NCBI GenBank assembly: GCA_905193145.1
Contig: CAJJNP010000066.1
Span: 1 to 15,818, forward strand
Direction: 5' to 3'
Source: an uncultured Odoribacter sp.
Lineage (GTDB): Bacteria; Bacteroidota; Bacteroidia; Bacteroidales; Marinifilaceae
Length of the DNA: 15,818 nucleotides
Under the pieces are notes generated by a model, which saw only the letters and a list, made by a program, of their open reading frames with translations, ran no database searches and had not been told where the DNA came from. A program made the translations under genes and the position numbers. Each line of letters begins with the position of its first letter. The stretch's first letter is position 1. Positions 5,454 to 15,653 of this stretch are shown here, piece by piece.

Positions 5454-7802
5454 ATGAACAGATTGTTATTGATGTGTGTGTTAATATGGATGGGGCTTGG
5501 TGTGTATGCCCAGAAATCCATTACGGTTTGCGGGTTTGTGGAGGATGTGGCGACCGGAGAACGCCTGCCGAATGCAACGCTGTATGAGACGACCTCCGGA
5601 CGGGGGACCGCCTCCAACGAATTCGGGTTTTACAGTATCACCCTTCCGAAAGGTGAGTATTCATTTCGGGTGGGGTATGTGGGTTATCTTCCTGCGATGG
5701 TCCCGATACGGCTGACTGCCGATACGACTTTGAACATCCAGCTTTCCCGTGCAGGCTGGCTGGAAGAGGTGGTGGTGAAGGGGAAACGTTCTTTTGTGGG
5801 TGGAACTCAGATGGGACGGCACGATCTTTCGCTTGCGCAGATAAAGACGATGCCTGCCATCTTGGGCGAAGCGGATGTGATGAAGGCGCTCCATGCACTG
5901 CCGGGGGTCAATTCCGGTTCGGAAGGCAAGGCGGGAATCAGTGTGCGTGGAGGAAGTCCGGAACAGACGGAGGTGTTGCTTGACGGTATCCCGGTGTATA
6001 ATGTGAACCACCTGTTCGGGTATTTTTCCATCTTCAACGGAGAGGCGTTGCAGAACGTAAGTCTGTATAAGGCTTCGATACCGGCTCGCTATGGCGGACG
6101 TCTTTCTTCGGTGCTGGACGTATCGATGCGGGAAGGTAACATGAAACGTTTTGCCGGTAATTTCACCCTCAGTCCGATTGCTGCAACGCTGACACTGGAA
6201 GCTCCCATCAAGAAGGATACCGCCTCTTTCCTTGTGACCGGACGCTATTCGTGGATGGGGCTTGTGATGAAGCTGGTCGACCGCATGCAGAGCGAAGGCG
6301 ATGCGGTATCCGGATTGGGCTTTTATGATTTGAATGCCAAATTGAATTGGAAACCATCGTCGCGCAGCCGCTTTTATTTCAGTTTGTACACCAGTCGTGA
6401 TGCGGCTACGGACAAATGGAATCTGGACGACAGTCATCCGGACAAGAACCGCAACAGCTGGAGCAATATCGGATTGTCATTGCGCTGGAATCATGTGGCG
6501 GGTCCGCGTCTGTTTACAAATACGCAGGTCTATTACAGTCTGTTCCGGCGTGAGGATATGTCGCGGATGTATGATTATGTAAACGAGCATTACGATGTTT
6601 CGAGGATTCGTTCCAGATTGGAGGATGTGACGTTGAAATCGGAATGGGAATTTATGATATCGGATGCCCACCGTCTCTCTTTCGGAGGAGTTTTTGCACA
6701 CAAGCAATACAGTCCGGAAACCTCCTACAGGCGGGTGTCCAACGATGCCGTCCGGTATGACGATGCAAGCAAGGGTGGCATCTGGTCCGGCGAGCTGTAT
6801 GTGGAGGATACGTGGACGATATCTCCGCACTGGCAGGCAAATATCGGACTGAGGGCGGCGGCGTTCTATACTCCGCACAATAGTTATTATGCATTGGAAC
6901 CCCGTCTGGCGCTGACCTGGCTGATAGACGACCGTAATTCCATCAAGGCATCCTGGAGCCGGATGATACAGCCGCTGCACATGCTGACAGCCGTGACGAT
7001 GGGTGCGCCCTCGGAGTTGTGGGTGCCTGTTACCGACCGGGTGGAGCCGGGACGTTCGGATCTTTATTCATTGGGATATTACCGCCAGTTGCGTCCGGAC
7101 CTGGAGTTTTCTGTGGAAGGATATTATAACGACTTGCGGAAGGTAATCCGCTATCAGGAAGGTATGACGTATGCCCGTGAGGCGGGAAAGAGCTGGCAGG
7201 ACTATATCAATACGGGTAAAGGCAGGGGCTATGGTGTGGAGGTGATGTTGAACAAGACGACCGGAGCCTTGAACGGCTGGATTTCTTATGCTTGGTCGCG
7301 TTCGGAGCGCAGCTTTGACAAGATAAAGCAGGGAGAATGGTTCCCCTTTGAATACGACCGGAGGCACAAGGTGAATCTGGCAATGACCTATACGTTCCGG
7401 GATGTTGCAGAACGGCGTTTCCGGAAGATGCTTGGAGTCAATTTCACCTACAGCAGCGGCAATTATACGACCATCGGTCGTCAGTATTATCCTTCAGCAC
7501 CGCTGCCCGGTCTTCCGACAACCTACCATTACCGCTCGGGAAATCCGCCAGCCTTCAACTGGCCGGCAGGTTGGGAGTATGTTCCGCATCCGAACAATGT
7601 GCAGTTTCCTGCCTACCATCATTTGGATGTCGCTTTCCACTTGAAGAACAAAAAGGCAAAGGGTGATTCCTGGACATTCGGCGTGTACAACATTTACGGG
7701 CGAAAGAACCCCAGCTATTATTACCATGATTTCAGTACGGATGTCAAGCGGGTGTCTATCTGCCTTTTTGTGCCGTGTGTGACTTGGAGCTATACGTTTT
7801 AA
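5454..7802 (+). CDS. TonB-dependent outer-membrane receptor with carboxypeptidase-like N-domain
   Basis: A 782-residue outer-membrane receptor. Residues 1-20 are a signal peptide (ending GVYAQ). A CarboxypepD_reg-like beta-sandwich follows at about 22-100 (ITVCGFVEDVATGERLPNA, GEYSFRVGYVGY). The plug domain at about 105-230 has EEVVVKG, ADVMKALHALPGV, SVRGGSPEQTEVLLDGIPVYN and PARYGGRLSSVLDV. The rest is the beta barrel, ending in WSYTF with the terminal phenylalanine recognised by the BAM machinery. Members of this class take up ligands across the outer membrane using TonB-ExbBD energy; the ligand cannot be read from the sequence. The length is normal. The ATG overlaps the tail of the DUF4249 scar, so the order DUF4249-barrel-DUF4249-receptor was once one operon. 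Base composition is clearly more G+C-rich than the lipoprotein genes at the left edge. Confidence 0.92.
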   Translation: MNRLLLMCVLIWMGLGVYAQKSITVCGFVEDVATGERLPNATLYETTSGRGTASNEFGFYSITLPKGEYSFRVGYVGYLPAMVPIRLTADTTLNIQLSRAGWLEEVVVKGKRSFVGGTQMGRHDLSLAQIKTMPAILGEADVMKALHALPGVNSGSEGKAGISVRGGSPEQTEVLLDGIPVYNVNHLFGYFSIFNGEALQNVSLYKASIPARYGGRLSSVLDVSMREGNMKRFAGNFTLSPIAATLTLEAPIKKDTASFLVTGRYSWMGLVMKLVDRMQSEGDAVSGLGFYDLNAKLNWKPSSRSRFYFSLYTSRDAATDKWNLDDSHPDKNRNSWSNIGLSLRWNHVAGPRLFTNTQVYYSLFRREDMSRMYDYVNEHYDVSRIRSRLEDVTLKSEWEFMISDAHRLSFGGVFAHKQYSPETSYRRVSNDAVRYDDASKGGIWSGELYVEDTWTISPHWQANIGLRAAAFYTPHNSYYALEPRLALTWLIDDRNSIKASWSRMIQPLHMLTAVTMGAPSELWVPVTDRVEPGRSDLYSLGYYRQLRPDLEFSVEGYYNDLRKVIRYQEGMTYAREAGKSWQDYINTGKGRGYGVEVMLNKTTGALNGWISYAWSRSERSFDKIKQGEWFPFEYDRRHKVNLAMTYTFRDVAERRFRKMLGVNFTYSSGNYTTIGRQYYPSAPLPGLPTTYHYRSGNPPAFNWPAGWEYVPHPNNVQFPAYHHLDVAFHLKNKKAKGDSWTFGVYNIYGRKNPSYYYHDFSTDVKRVSICLFVPCVTWSYTF

Positions 7803-7803
7803 A

Positions 7804-7926
7804 ATGAAGAAATATGATTTTGCTATGAAACACATATTTTTATTACTGATAATTATTTGCAGTGGATTTACTTTGTTTGCACAGAGTCTGCTTTTAGTTA
7901 AATTTGCACAGATTAAAGAGAAATAG
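7804..7926 (+). CDS. 40-residue signal-peptide ORF, possibly a gene remnant
   Basis: The ATG one base after the receptor stop opens MKKYDFAMKHIFLLLIIICS, then GFTLFAQ and a 13-residue tail. It looks like a complete signal peptide with cleavage after F-A-Q but almost no mature protein. It is probably the truncated start of a former envelope gene. Its last third contains a TTTG/TAAATTTG pair at the right spacing to be a promoter, so part of this DNA now serves the next gene. A real micro-protein cannot be excluded. Confidence 0.3.
   Translation: MKKYDFAMKHIFLLLIIICSGFTLFAQSLLLVKFAQIKEK
7876..7906 (+). promoter_or_regulatory. Bacteroidetes-type promoter for the TfoX-domain gene
   Basis: TTTG at 7876-7879 and TAAATTTG at 7899-7906 are separated by 19 bases and match the -33 TTTG and -7 TAnnTTTG consensus. 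Both lie in a 9-base direct repeat, TTTGCACAG (7876-7884 and 7903-7911). Transcription would begin near 7912, about 23 bases before the ATG at 7935. Confidence 0.55.
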
Positions 7927-7934
7927 TGAATATT

Positions 7935-8261
7935 ATGGCTAGTGATTTATCTTTTGTAGATTTTGTTTGCGCTCAAATACAGGAATTAGGCAATGTCCGC
8001 TATCGGAAGATGTTTGGAGATTATATGGTGTATGTCAATGAAAAGGCTGTGATTCTTGTATGTGATAATATTGCATACGTAAAGATGCTTCCTGAAATTT
8101 CACAATTGATGCAAGAGGCAGAGGTAGGAGTCCCGTATGATGGAGCGAAGCCTCATTATGTCTTGGACGTTGAGCATAAGGATTTCCTGCTGAATGTTGT
8201 ACGTGTATTGGAGCAGGTGTTGCCTTATCCGAAGACAAAGCATAGTAAAAAGTCAAAGTGA
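7935..8261 (+). CDS. TfoX N-terminal-domain protein
   Basis: A 108-residue cytosolic protein that is essentially one TfoX N-terminal domain (residues about 5-95): FVDFVCAQIQELGNVRYRKMFGDYMVYVNEKAVILVCDN, VGVPYDGAKPHYV and VLEQVLP. In Haemophilus and Escherichia, full-length TfoX/Sxy promotes competence-gene expression with CRP. Bacteroidetes carry short stand-alone versions whose role is not established, so no competence function is claimed. The basic KTKHSKKSK tail is a minor point. I chose ATG 7935 (MASDLSFVDF) because it matches the usual family start; the frame also has a GTG at 7926 that overlaps the stop of the previous small ORF. Confidence 0.85.
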   Translation: MASDLSFVDFVCAQIQELGNVRYRKMFGDYMVYVNEKAVILVCDNIAYVKMLPEISQLMQEAEVGVPYDGAKPHYVLDVEHKDFLLNVVRVLEQVLPYPKTKHSKKSK

Positions 8262-8278
8262 TGATTGTTTTATCAAAA

Positions 8279-8435
8279 TTAGCAACCGCTTCCGTCAATA
8301 TTGCAGGAGACGCCTTCGGTGGATGGTCGGGAATGGAGTCCTGCTTCTTCGGGTGAGAGCGTGATTGCCTCGTCTTCGAGGACAAAGCAGGGAATTCCGA
8401 CGGAACCGTTTTTCTTGGCAAAGATATAAAATTTT
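8279..8435 (-). pseudogene. C-terminal relic of a glutaredoxin-like gene
   Basis: Read on the minus strand, with the stop at 8279-8281, the codons give AKKNGSVGIPCFVLEDE, then AITLSPEEAGLHSR and NIDGSGC. This resembles the C-terminal half of Bacteroidales glutaredoxin-related proteins, including the G-I-P-C-F segment with the cis-proline of the thioredoxin fold. Upstream of about 8430 the similarity fades (LPLIKFYIF). The N-terminal half with the redox CPxC site is missing; the gyrB promoter region stands in its place. There is no start codon in a sensible position. It converges with the TfoX-domain gene and has been truncated from its 5' end. Confidence 0.75.
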
Positions 8436-8453
8436 ATCAGAGGTAGAAGATAC

Positions 8454-8483
8454 TGTTTCTTTTGAAAAAAATTGCTATATTTG
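8454..8483 (+). promoter_or_regulatory. Probable gyrB promoter
   Basis: TATATTTG at 8476-8483 matches the TAnnTTTG -7 consensus. The -33 position holds only TGTTT (8454-8458), a partial match. The distance to the gyrB ATG at 8518 is 34 bases, giving a short A-rich leader. Confidence 0.55.
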
Positions 8484-8514
8484 CATGTTTAAGTGGAAAT
8501 AGCAATTAAATTAA

Positions 8515-10481
<1,967 letters not shown>

Positions 10482-10482
<1 letters not shown>

Positions 10483-11051
10483 TGGTTATGAATGTAGCCG
10501 TGTTCTGTGCTTCGGCTAATGGAGTCGGAAGCATTTATTTTGATGATGCACGAAAATTGGGAGAGGAGATTGGAAACAGAGGTTGGAAGTTAGTATACGG
10601 TGGCACTTGTGTGGGTTTAATGCACCAAGTTGCCACCGCAACTATGAATAGCGGTGGCAAAGCTGTCGGGGTGATTCCTGAATGTATCAAGTCGCGCGGT
10701 GTTGCTGCCGAGGGGTTGGACGAGTTGGTGGTGGCTCCGGATATGAAGGAACGAAAATTTCTATTGAGGACTTATGCGGATGCTTTTGTTGCGCTACCGG
10801 GTGGATGGGGGACTTTGGAGGAGATTACGGAGGTGATAACCCTGAAGCAATTGGGACAGCATAATAAACCGGTGGTATTTTTGAATACAGCAGGTTTTTA
10901 TGATGGTTTGCTGGATTTTATTTCGAGTATCCGAGATAAAGGTTTTGTTGCATCGGTATACGATAAACTCTATTTTGTGGCGAATAGTGTGGAGGAAGTG
11001 ATAGGGTATCTGGAAAATTATCAGGGAGGTGAAAATATATCTAAGTATTAA
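10482..11051 (+). CDS. LOG-family (TIGR00730) nucleoside-5'-monophosphate phosphoribohydrolase
   Basis: A 189-residue Rossmann-fold enzyme of the LOG/YgdH-like group. Characterised members hydrolyse cytokinin riboside 5'-monophosphate or ordinary nucleoside monophosphates to base plus ribose 5-phosphate. The family motifs are present: AVFCASANG at the N-terminus, G40-G-T-C-V-G-L-M, the R-K pair in MKERK (88-92), and P106-GGWGTLEE, which carries the catalytic or binding glutamate. The physiological substrate in Bacteroidales is unknown. The ATG at 10482 overlaps the gyrB stop; an in-frame ATG at 10488 gives MNVAVFCASA and is equally plausible by family comparison. A structured non-coding stretch and then a strong terminator follow. 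Confidence 0.9.
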
Positions 11052-11057
11052 AATAGT

Positions 11058-11249
11058 CTAAAACGAAAAAATTAACATTCGATAGTGTTGCCTTATAAAA
11101 TAATATTTTTAATTTTATGGCAGTGATTGACATAGGCAGTCATGCTGATGTTCGGGCACTGCCATTGTAGAGACTACAAGGGTGTTAAAATTTAGTTTTA
11201 GTTTAGCGAATAGGAGGTTGGCCGAAAAAATCGGTCGGCCTCTTTTTTT
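11058..11249 (+). ncRNA. Candidate structured non-coding RNA, 6S-like in outline
   Basis: This interval has no credible ORF but shows nested pairing. CTAAAAC (11058-11064) can pair with GTTTTAG (11195-11201), and TTAACA (11072-11077) with TGTTAA (11183-11188), forming a closing stem with one internal loop. Inside, ATGGCAGTG (11117-11125) pairs exactly with CACTGCCAT (11157-11165), continued by GACAT/ATGTT and CAG/CTG, giving a long imperfect hairpin. On the 3' side TTGTAG-AGA-CTACAA (11165-11179) makes a small perfect hairpin. Closing stem, open middle and long terminal hairpin resemble 6S RNA. An intrinsic terminator ends it. No clear promoter was found, so it could be a 3'-UTR-derived RNA of the gyrB-LOG transcript. 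Confidence 0.4.
11214..11249 (+). terminator. Strong rho-independent terminator
   Basis: GAGGTTGGCCGA (11214-11225), loop AAAAA, then TCGGTCGGCCTC (11231-11242) form a 12-bp stem including three G-U pairs, followed by seven T residues (11243-11249). It ends the gyrB-LOG transcript, the candidate non-coding RNA, or both, before upp. Confidence 0.85.
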
Positions 11250-11274
11250 AGGTGGGGATTTTTTATTTTCTTTG
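11243..11274 (+). promoter_or_regulatory. Probable upp promoter overlapping the upstream terminator
   Basis: TTTCTTTG (11267-11274) fits the -7 consensus TAnnTTTG at all but the second base. The -33 position about 19 bases upstream falls in the T-run of the terminator. The resulting leader before the upp ATG at 11298 would be under 20 bases, so no attenuator or riboswitch is expected for upp. Confidence 0.45.
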
Positions 11275-11297
11275 CAGTGTAAAAAAAAGATTTTAAG

Positions 11298-11954
11298 ATG
11301 ATTCGAGTAATTAATGAACAGAATTCTGTATTGAATAATTTCCTGTCGGAAATCCGTGATAAGAATATACAGCAGGATCCATTGCGTTTCCGTCGCAATT
11401 TGGAGCGTGTTGGGGAGATAATGGCTTATGAAGTCAGCAAGACTTTTGCTTATTCTGAGCGTACTGTGGAAACTCCGATTAATCCGGCTGTTGTGATGTT
11501 GCCGGATGATGAGGTGGTGATTGCAACTGTCCTGCGTGCCGGGCTGCCATTCCATCAAGGTTTTTTGAATTATTTTGACCGTGCAGGAAATGCTTTTATA
11601 TCAGCCAGACGGGCATACAGCCGCGTGAACGAGCAGATAGAGATTCGTTTTGATTCGATTTATACGCCTGATTTGACGGGAAAGCAGCTTTTGTTGGTTG
11701 ACCCGATGCTGGCTACCGGTTCGTCTTTGGTTATCACTTATCGTGAGTTGTTGAAACAGGGGAGTTGTCCGGCTCATACGCACATGGTGTCTGTGATTGC
11801 AAGCAGACAAGGTGTGGAGTATGTGGAAAAACAGTTGGCCGGTGAGCCTCTTACTTTGTGGACGGCAGCTTTAGATGACGGCTTGACTGAAAAGTATTAT
11901 ATCGACCCGGGATTGGGGGATGCAGGAGATTTGGCATTTGGCTCTAAAAAATAG
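11298..11954 (+). CDS. upp: Uracil phosphoribosyltransferase
   Basis: Converts uracil and PRPP to UMP in pyrimidine salvage; a cytosolic type-I phosphoribosyltransferase. At 218 residues it has the usual length. The PRPP-binding loop is D135-PMLATGSS, with S at the position where many homologues have a second glycine. The uracil-binding signature near the C-terminus is YYIDPGLGDAGDLAFG (D203-P-GLGDAGD-211), where the common form has PGLGDAGDRxFG. ATG 11298 follows an A-rich leader and begins MIRVINEQNSVL, typical of Bacteroidales homologues. A terminator lies before it, so it appears to be independently transcribed. Confidence 0.95.
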   Translation: MIRVINEQNSVLNNFLSEIRDKNIQQDPLRFRRNLERVGEIMAYEVSKTFAYSERTVETPINPAVVMLPDDEVVIATVLRAGLPFHQGFLNYFDRAGNAFISARRAYSRVNEQIEIRFDSIYTPDLTGKQLLLVDPMLATGSSLVITYRELLKQGSCPAHTHMVSVIASRQGVEYVEKQLAGEPLTLWTAALDDGLTEKYYIDPGLGDAGDLAFGSKK

Positions 11955-11987
11955 AGGGGTAAGTAGAGAAATTCATACATTTTATTG

Positions 11988-11995
11988 TATATTTG
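11988..11995 (+). promoter_or_regulatory. Possible -7 element before the small secreted protein
   Basis: TATATTTG matches TAnnTTTG exactly, but no TTTG stands at the expected -33 distance. Transcription would start near 12001, only a few bases before the ATG at 12008, implying a nearly leaderless message. Listed with low confidence. Confidence 0.3.
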
Positions 11996-12007
11996 TCAAT
12001 CGTGGAA

Positions 12008-12322
12008 ATGAATCGGTATCTATTAGCAGCTTTGTATGTCATGGCAGGTTGTGCTGTGACTATACCTTTGAAAGCCCAGGAGAGTATTGGGATTTTAAAG
12101 GCGGATAGGTGCAGACCCGTAATAACGAATACACTGAAGGTTGTGGCTGTTTATTTGGAGGAGAGTGAAGAAGAGAGTGATTCGTCTATGGGGCAGGTTG
12201 CCGGTGGTGAATGTTTCCCGACATCTTGTGCGTATACAGCCGGAGTGGAAATTGGCAATTTATGCCATGTGACACATAAAATTCGTGCTCCGGGAATAAT
12301 TGAAAACGAGTATAGAAGGTAG
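12008..12322 (+). CDS. Small secreted or lipid-anchored protein of unknown function
   Basis: A 104-residue protein I do not recognise. The N-terminal [15 protein letters not shown] is a hydrophobic signal that could be a lipoprotein signal (M-A-G-C15) or a type-I signal cleaved after LKA (residue 23). The mature part has cysteines at 35, 69, 74 and 86, enough for two disulfides, and an acidic run, [11 protein letters not shown] (50-60). I chose ATG 12008 rather than the in-frame TTG at 11993 because the signal peptide begins there. It lies between upp and secA, with 53 bp and 95 bp to its neighbours. Coding is supported by the signal peptide and codon pattern only. Confidence 0.6.
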   Translation: MNRYLLAALYVMAGCAVTIPLKAQESIGILKADRCRPVITNTLKVVAVYLEESEEESDSSMGQVAGGECFPTSCAYTAGVEIGNLCHVTHKIRAPGIIENEYRR

Positions 12323-12363
12323 TATGCGGTAGTTTTCAATTAAAATTTAAAATCAAAATTTAC

Positions 12364-12417
12364 AGGGGATTTAATGATATTTTAAAAAAACTGTTCGGTA
12401 ATAAGGCCGACAGGGAT
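12364..12417 (+). other. secA: Conserved secA N-terminal codons without a start codon
   Basis: In frame with the secA ORF, the 18 codons before its first ATG read AGG then [17 protein letters not shown]. This matches the conserved N-terminus of Bacteroidetes SecA proteins, which begin M-G-F-N. The expected ATG is AGG here; a single T-to-G change at 12365 would explain it. The frame stays open back to a TAG at 12313 with no ATG, GTG or TTG between. Confidence 0.7.
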
Positions 12418-15400
12418 ATGAAGGAGTTGCGACCGATTGTGGCGCAAGTGAATGCAGAGTGGGAAAAGATGAAGCAGTTGAGCCACGATGAGTTGCGTGC
12501 TGTGGCTGAAGATATGAAAAAAGAGGTGCATGCCTATATTCAGTCTGAAGAGGAGGAAATCGAAGCTCTGAAACGTAAGGTGGAAGAAGAAAAACCATCT
12601 ATCGAAGTGAGAGAGGAGATTTATAGCCGGGTGGACAAGTTGGAAGAGGAAATTGACAAGAAAGTGGAAGAGGTGTTGACAAAGTTGATGCCCAAGGCTT
12701 TTGCTGTCATGAAGGATACGGCTCGTCGTTTTAAGGAAAATCAGGAGATTGAGGTGACTGCTACGCAGTTCGACCGTGATTTGGCTGTAGAGCATGATTT
12801 TGTGGAGATTGAAGGTGATAAGGCTATATATTTCAATAGTTGGGTTGCCGGAGGTAATGAGGTGACCTGGGATATGGTTCACTATGACGTGCAGTTGATT
12901 GGTGGAGCTGTGCTGCATCAAGGTAAGATTGCGGAAATGGCAACCGGTGAAGGTAAAACTTTGGTGGCTACATTGCCGGTGTTCCTGAATGCATTGAGTG
13001 GTAGAGGTGTGCACATGGTGACGGTGAATGATTATTTGGCAAAGCGTGACTCAGAATGGATGGGTCCGTTGTATATGTTCCACGGTCTGTCTGTTGATTG
13101 TATCGATAAACACCAGCCTAATTCTCCGCAGCGTCGCAAGGCTTATATGGCAGATATCACATTCGGTACGAACAATGAATTCGGTTTCGACTATTTGCGT
13201 GATAATATGGCTATCAATCCGGAGGATCTGGTGCAGCGCAAACACAATTTTGCCATTGTCGATGAGGTTGACTCCGTGTTGATTGATGATGCCCGTACTC
13301 CTTTGATTATATCCGGTCCGGTGCCTAAAGGTGACGACCAGATGTTTGATGAATATAAGCCTCGTGTGGATCGGTTGGTGAAAATGCAGCGCGAGCTTGT
13401 GATGAAGATTTTCAACGATGCCAAAGAGTTGCTCGCCAGTGATGATCCGAAGAAACGGAAAGAAGGCGGTGTGTTGTTGTTGAGAGCCCATAAAGGTTTG
13501 CCGAAATATAAACCGTTGATTAAATTCTTGAGTGAAGAGGGTAATAAGGCTATACTGATTAAGACTGAAAACGAGTATATGCAGGAGAATAACCGGAGAA
13601 TGCCGGAGATTACCGATCCTCTTTATTTTGTGATTGATGAGAAATTGAATTCTATCGATTTGACGGATAAGGGACATGATACGATTACTGCTGCCGGTGA
13701 GGATCCGAAGTTCTTTATTTTGCCTGATATCGGTACGGAGATTGCCGAAATTGAAAAGACATCTCAGGATGAGAAGGAAAAGCTTGCCAAGAAAGATGAG
13801 ATGATACAGAATTATGCCATCAAATCGGAACGTGTACACACGGTGAATCAGTTGTTGAAGGCATATACGTTGTTTGAGAAGGATGTTGAATATGTGGTGT
13901 TGGACAACAAGGTTAAGATTGTGGACGAACAGACCGGCCGTATTATGGAGGGACGTCGTTATTCTGACGGGTTGCACCAGGCTATTGAGGCGAAGGAGGG
14001 TGTGAAAGTTGAGGCTGCAACTCAGACTTTTGCTACGATTACCTTGCAGAATTATTTCCGTATGTATCATAAATTGGCGGGTATGACCGGTACGGCAGAG
14101 ACAGAGGCGGGAGAGTTCTGGGATATTTATAAATTGGATGTAGTTGTTATCCCGACGAATCGTCCGATAGCGCGTATTGACGCAAATGATTTTGTTTATA
14201 AGACGAAGCGTGAGAAATATAATGCTGTGATTGAGGAGATTGTGCGGTTGGTGGAACTGGGACGTCCGGTGTTGGTGGGTACGACTTCGGTTGAGGTGTC
14301 CGAGTTGTTGAGCCGTATGTTGAAACTCCGAGGTATCAAGCATAATGTATTGAATGCGAAGTTGCATCAGAAAGAGGCTGAGATTGTCGCAGAAGCCGGT
14401 CAGTCGAAGACTGTGACTATTGCTACGAATATGGCAGGTCGTGGTACCGATATCAAATTGAGTCCGGAGGTGAAAGCTGCAGGAGGTTTGGCGATTATTG
14501 GTACAGAACGTCACGATTCCCGACGCGTTGACCGTCAGTTGCGAGGTCGTGCAGGACGTCAGGGTGACCCGGGTTCTTCTCAGTTTTTCGTGTCTTTGGA
14601 GGATGATTTGATGCGTCTGTTCAGTTCCGAGCGTATTATCCGTGTGATGGACCGTCTGGGACATGAGGAGGGCGATGTGATTCAGCATTCGATGATTACG
14701 AAGTCTATCGAGCGTGCACAGAAGAAGGTGGAAGAGAATAACTTCGGTATCCGTAAGCGTCTGTTGGAGTATGATGATGTGATGAATTCCCAGCGTACGG
14801 TAATTTATAAACAGCGCCGTCAGGCTTTGTTGGGCGAACGTATTGGTGTGGCTGTGGCTAATAATACTTACGATGTCTGTGATTCTATCGTGCAGGAATA
14901 TCAGCCGGTAAATGATGTGGAAGGCTTCCGTCTTGAAATCTTGCGTGTGTTGTCGGTGGATTTCAATATTTCAGAGGATGAATTTAAGAAAGTGCGTCCG
15001 GAAGAGTTGACGGAGCAATTGTATAAATATGTACGAGAGGCTTACCAACGGAAGGTGGAAGCGATTGCTCAGCAGGCTTATCCGGTGATAAAGAATGTGT
15101 TTGAGACCAGAGGAGATATGTATAAGAACATTGTTGTTCCTTTTACCGATGGTGTGAGATTGTTTAATGTGGTGACAAATCTGGAGAAAGCTTATCATTC
15201 TCAGGGCGAGGATTTGATGCGTTCGTATGAAAAGGCTGTGATTTTGGCACATATTGATGATGCCTGGAAAGAGCACTTGCGTGAAATGGATGATTTGAAG
15301 CAGTCGGTACAGAATGCCGCTTATGAGCAGAAAGATCCGCTGTTGATTTATAAATTCGAATCTTATAATCTGTTCAAGTCGATGGTGGAGAAAATCAATA

Positions 15401-15651
15401 AAGGGATGGTTTCTACCTTGATGAAGGGACAGATTCCAATGCCGGAACCGGAGGAAGTCAGAGAGGCTGAACAGCGTCGCACGGATTTGAGCAAGATGCA
15501 TGAAACCAGGAATGAAACACCGGCTGAAGCTCCTAAACGGGAACAGCCGCATCATGAACCGGTGAAAGTGGGACCGAAAGTGGGACGAAATGATCCATGT
15601 CCTTGCGGCAGTGGTTTGAAATATAAAAATTGTCACGGTAAAAACGAATAA
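12418..15651 (+). CDS. secA: Preprotein translocase ATPase SecA
   Basis: The motor that drives unfolded preproteins through SecYEG at the inner membrane. Counting from the first available ATG it has 1077 residues; the conserved N-terminus extends 17 codons further upstream without a normal start codon. NBD1 has the Walker A A175-TGEGKT and the DEAD-type D282-EVD. Bacteroidetes SecA carries an extra insertion in NBD1, seen here between [11 protein letters not shown] and the [12 protein letters not shown] region. NBD2 has MAGRGTDI and [14 protein letters not shown]. The C-terminus carries the zinc-binding, SecB-interacting tail C1061-P-C1063 ... C1072-H1073. The terminator upstream of upp is far away and no promoter was recognised directly before secA. 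lgt follows after two bases, so the two are co-transcribed. Every secreted protein and lipoprotein in this window depends on it. Confidence 0.95.
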   Translation: MKELRPIVAQVNAEWEKMKQLSHDELRAVAEDMKKEVHAYIQSEEEEIEALKRKVEEEKPSIEVREEIYSRVDKLEEEIDKKVEEVLTKLMPKAFAVMKDTARRFKENQEIEVTATQFDRDLAVEHDFVEIEGDKAIYFNSWVAGGNEVTWDMVHYDVQLIGGAVLHQGKIAEMATGEGKTLVATLPVFLNALSGRGVHMVTVNDYLAKRDSEWMGPLYMFHGLSVDCIDKHQPNSPQRRKAYMADITFGTNNEFGFDYLRDNMAINPEDLVQRKHNFAIVDEVDSVLIDDARTPLIISGPVPKGDDQMFDEYKPRVDRLVKMQRELVMKIFNDAKELLASDDPKKRKEGGVLLLRAHKGLPKYKPLIKFLSEEGNKAILIKTENEYMQENNRRMPEITDPLYFVIDEKLNSIDLTDKGHDTITAAGEDPKFFILPDIGTEIAEIEKTSQDEKEKLAKKDEMIQNYAIKSERVHTVNQLLKAYTLFEKDVEYVVLDNKVKIVDEQTGRIMEGRRYSDGLHQAIEAKEGVKVEAATQTFATITLQNYFRMYHKLAGMTGTAETEAGEFWDIYKLDVVVIPTNRPIARIDANDFVYKTKREKYNAVIEEIVRLVELGRPVLVGTTSVEVSELLSRMLKLRGIKHNVLNAKLHQKEAEIVAEAGQSKTVTIATNMAGRGTDIKLSPEVKAAGGLAIIGTERHDSRRVDRQLRGRAGRQGDPGSSQFFVSLEDDLMRLFSSERIIRVMDRLGHEEGDVIQHSMITKSIERAQKKVEENNFGIRKRLLEYDDVMNSQRTVIYKQRRQALLGERIGVAVANNTYDVCDSIVQEYQPVNDVEGFRLEILRVLSVDFNISEDEFKKVRPEELTEQLYKYVREAYQRKVEAIAQQAYPVIKNVFETRGDMYKNIVVPFTDGVRLFNVVTNLEKAYHSQGEDLMRSYEKAVILAHIDDAWKEHLREMDDLKQSVQNAAYEQKDPLLIYKFESYNLFKSMVEKINKGMVSTLMKGQIPMPEPEEVREAEQRRTDLSKMHETRNETPAEAPKREQPHHEPVKVGPKVGRNDPCPCGSGLKYKNCHGKNE

Positions 15652-15653
15652 GA

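Noticed and set aside
8035..8421. Minus-strand frame of 128 codons across the TfoX-domain gene and the following gap
   Set aside because: A different minus frame in the gap encodes the recognisable glutaredoxin-like relic. This one has no family features and mostly overlaps the TfoX gene.
11214..11297. Attenuator or riboswitch controlling upp
   Set aside because: A promoter-like element lies after the terminator and gives upp a short leader. No antiterminator alternative or known pyrimidine-sensing motif is visible.
12374..12385. ATG ATA TTT TAA as the real secA start followed by a programmed -1 shift
   Set aside because: The shift would give a plausible N-terminus, but the site lacks a proper slippery heptamer and conservation points to a start one codon before GFND. 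Kept only as an alternative to test.
13051..14688. Long minus-strand open frame of 545 codons opposite secA
   Set aside because: It lies entirely opposite secA, whose conserved motifs prove the + frame. The minus product has no recognisable domain and is a shadow of the codon bias.
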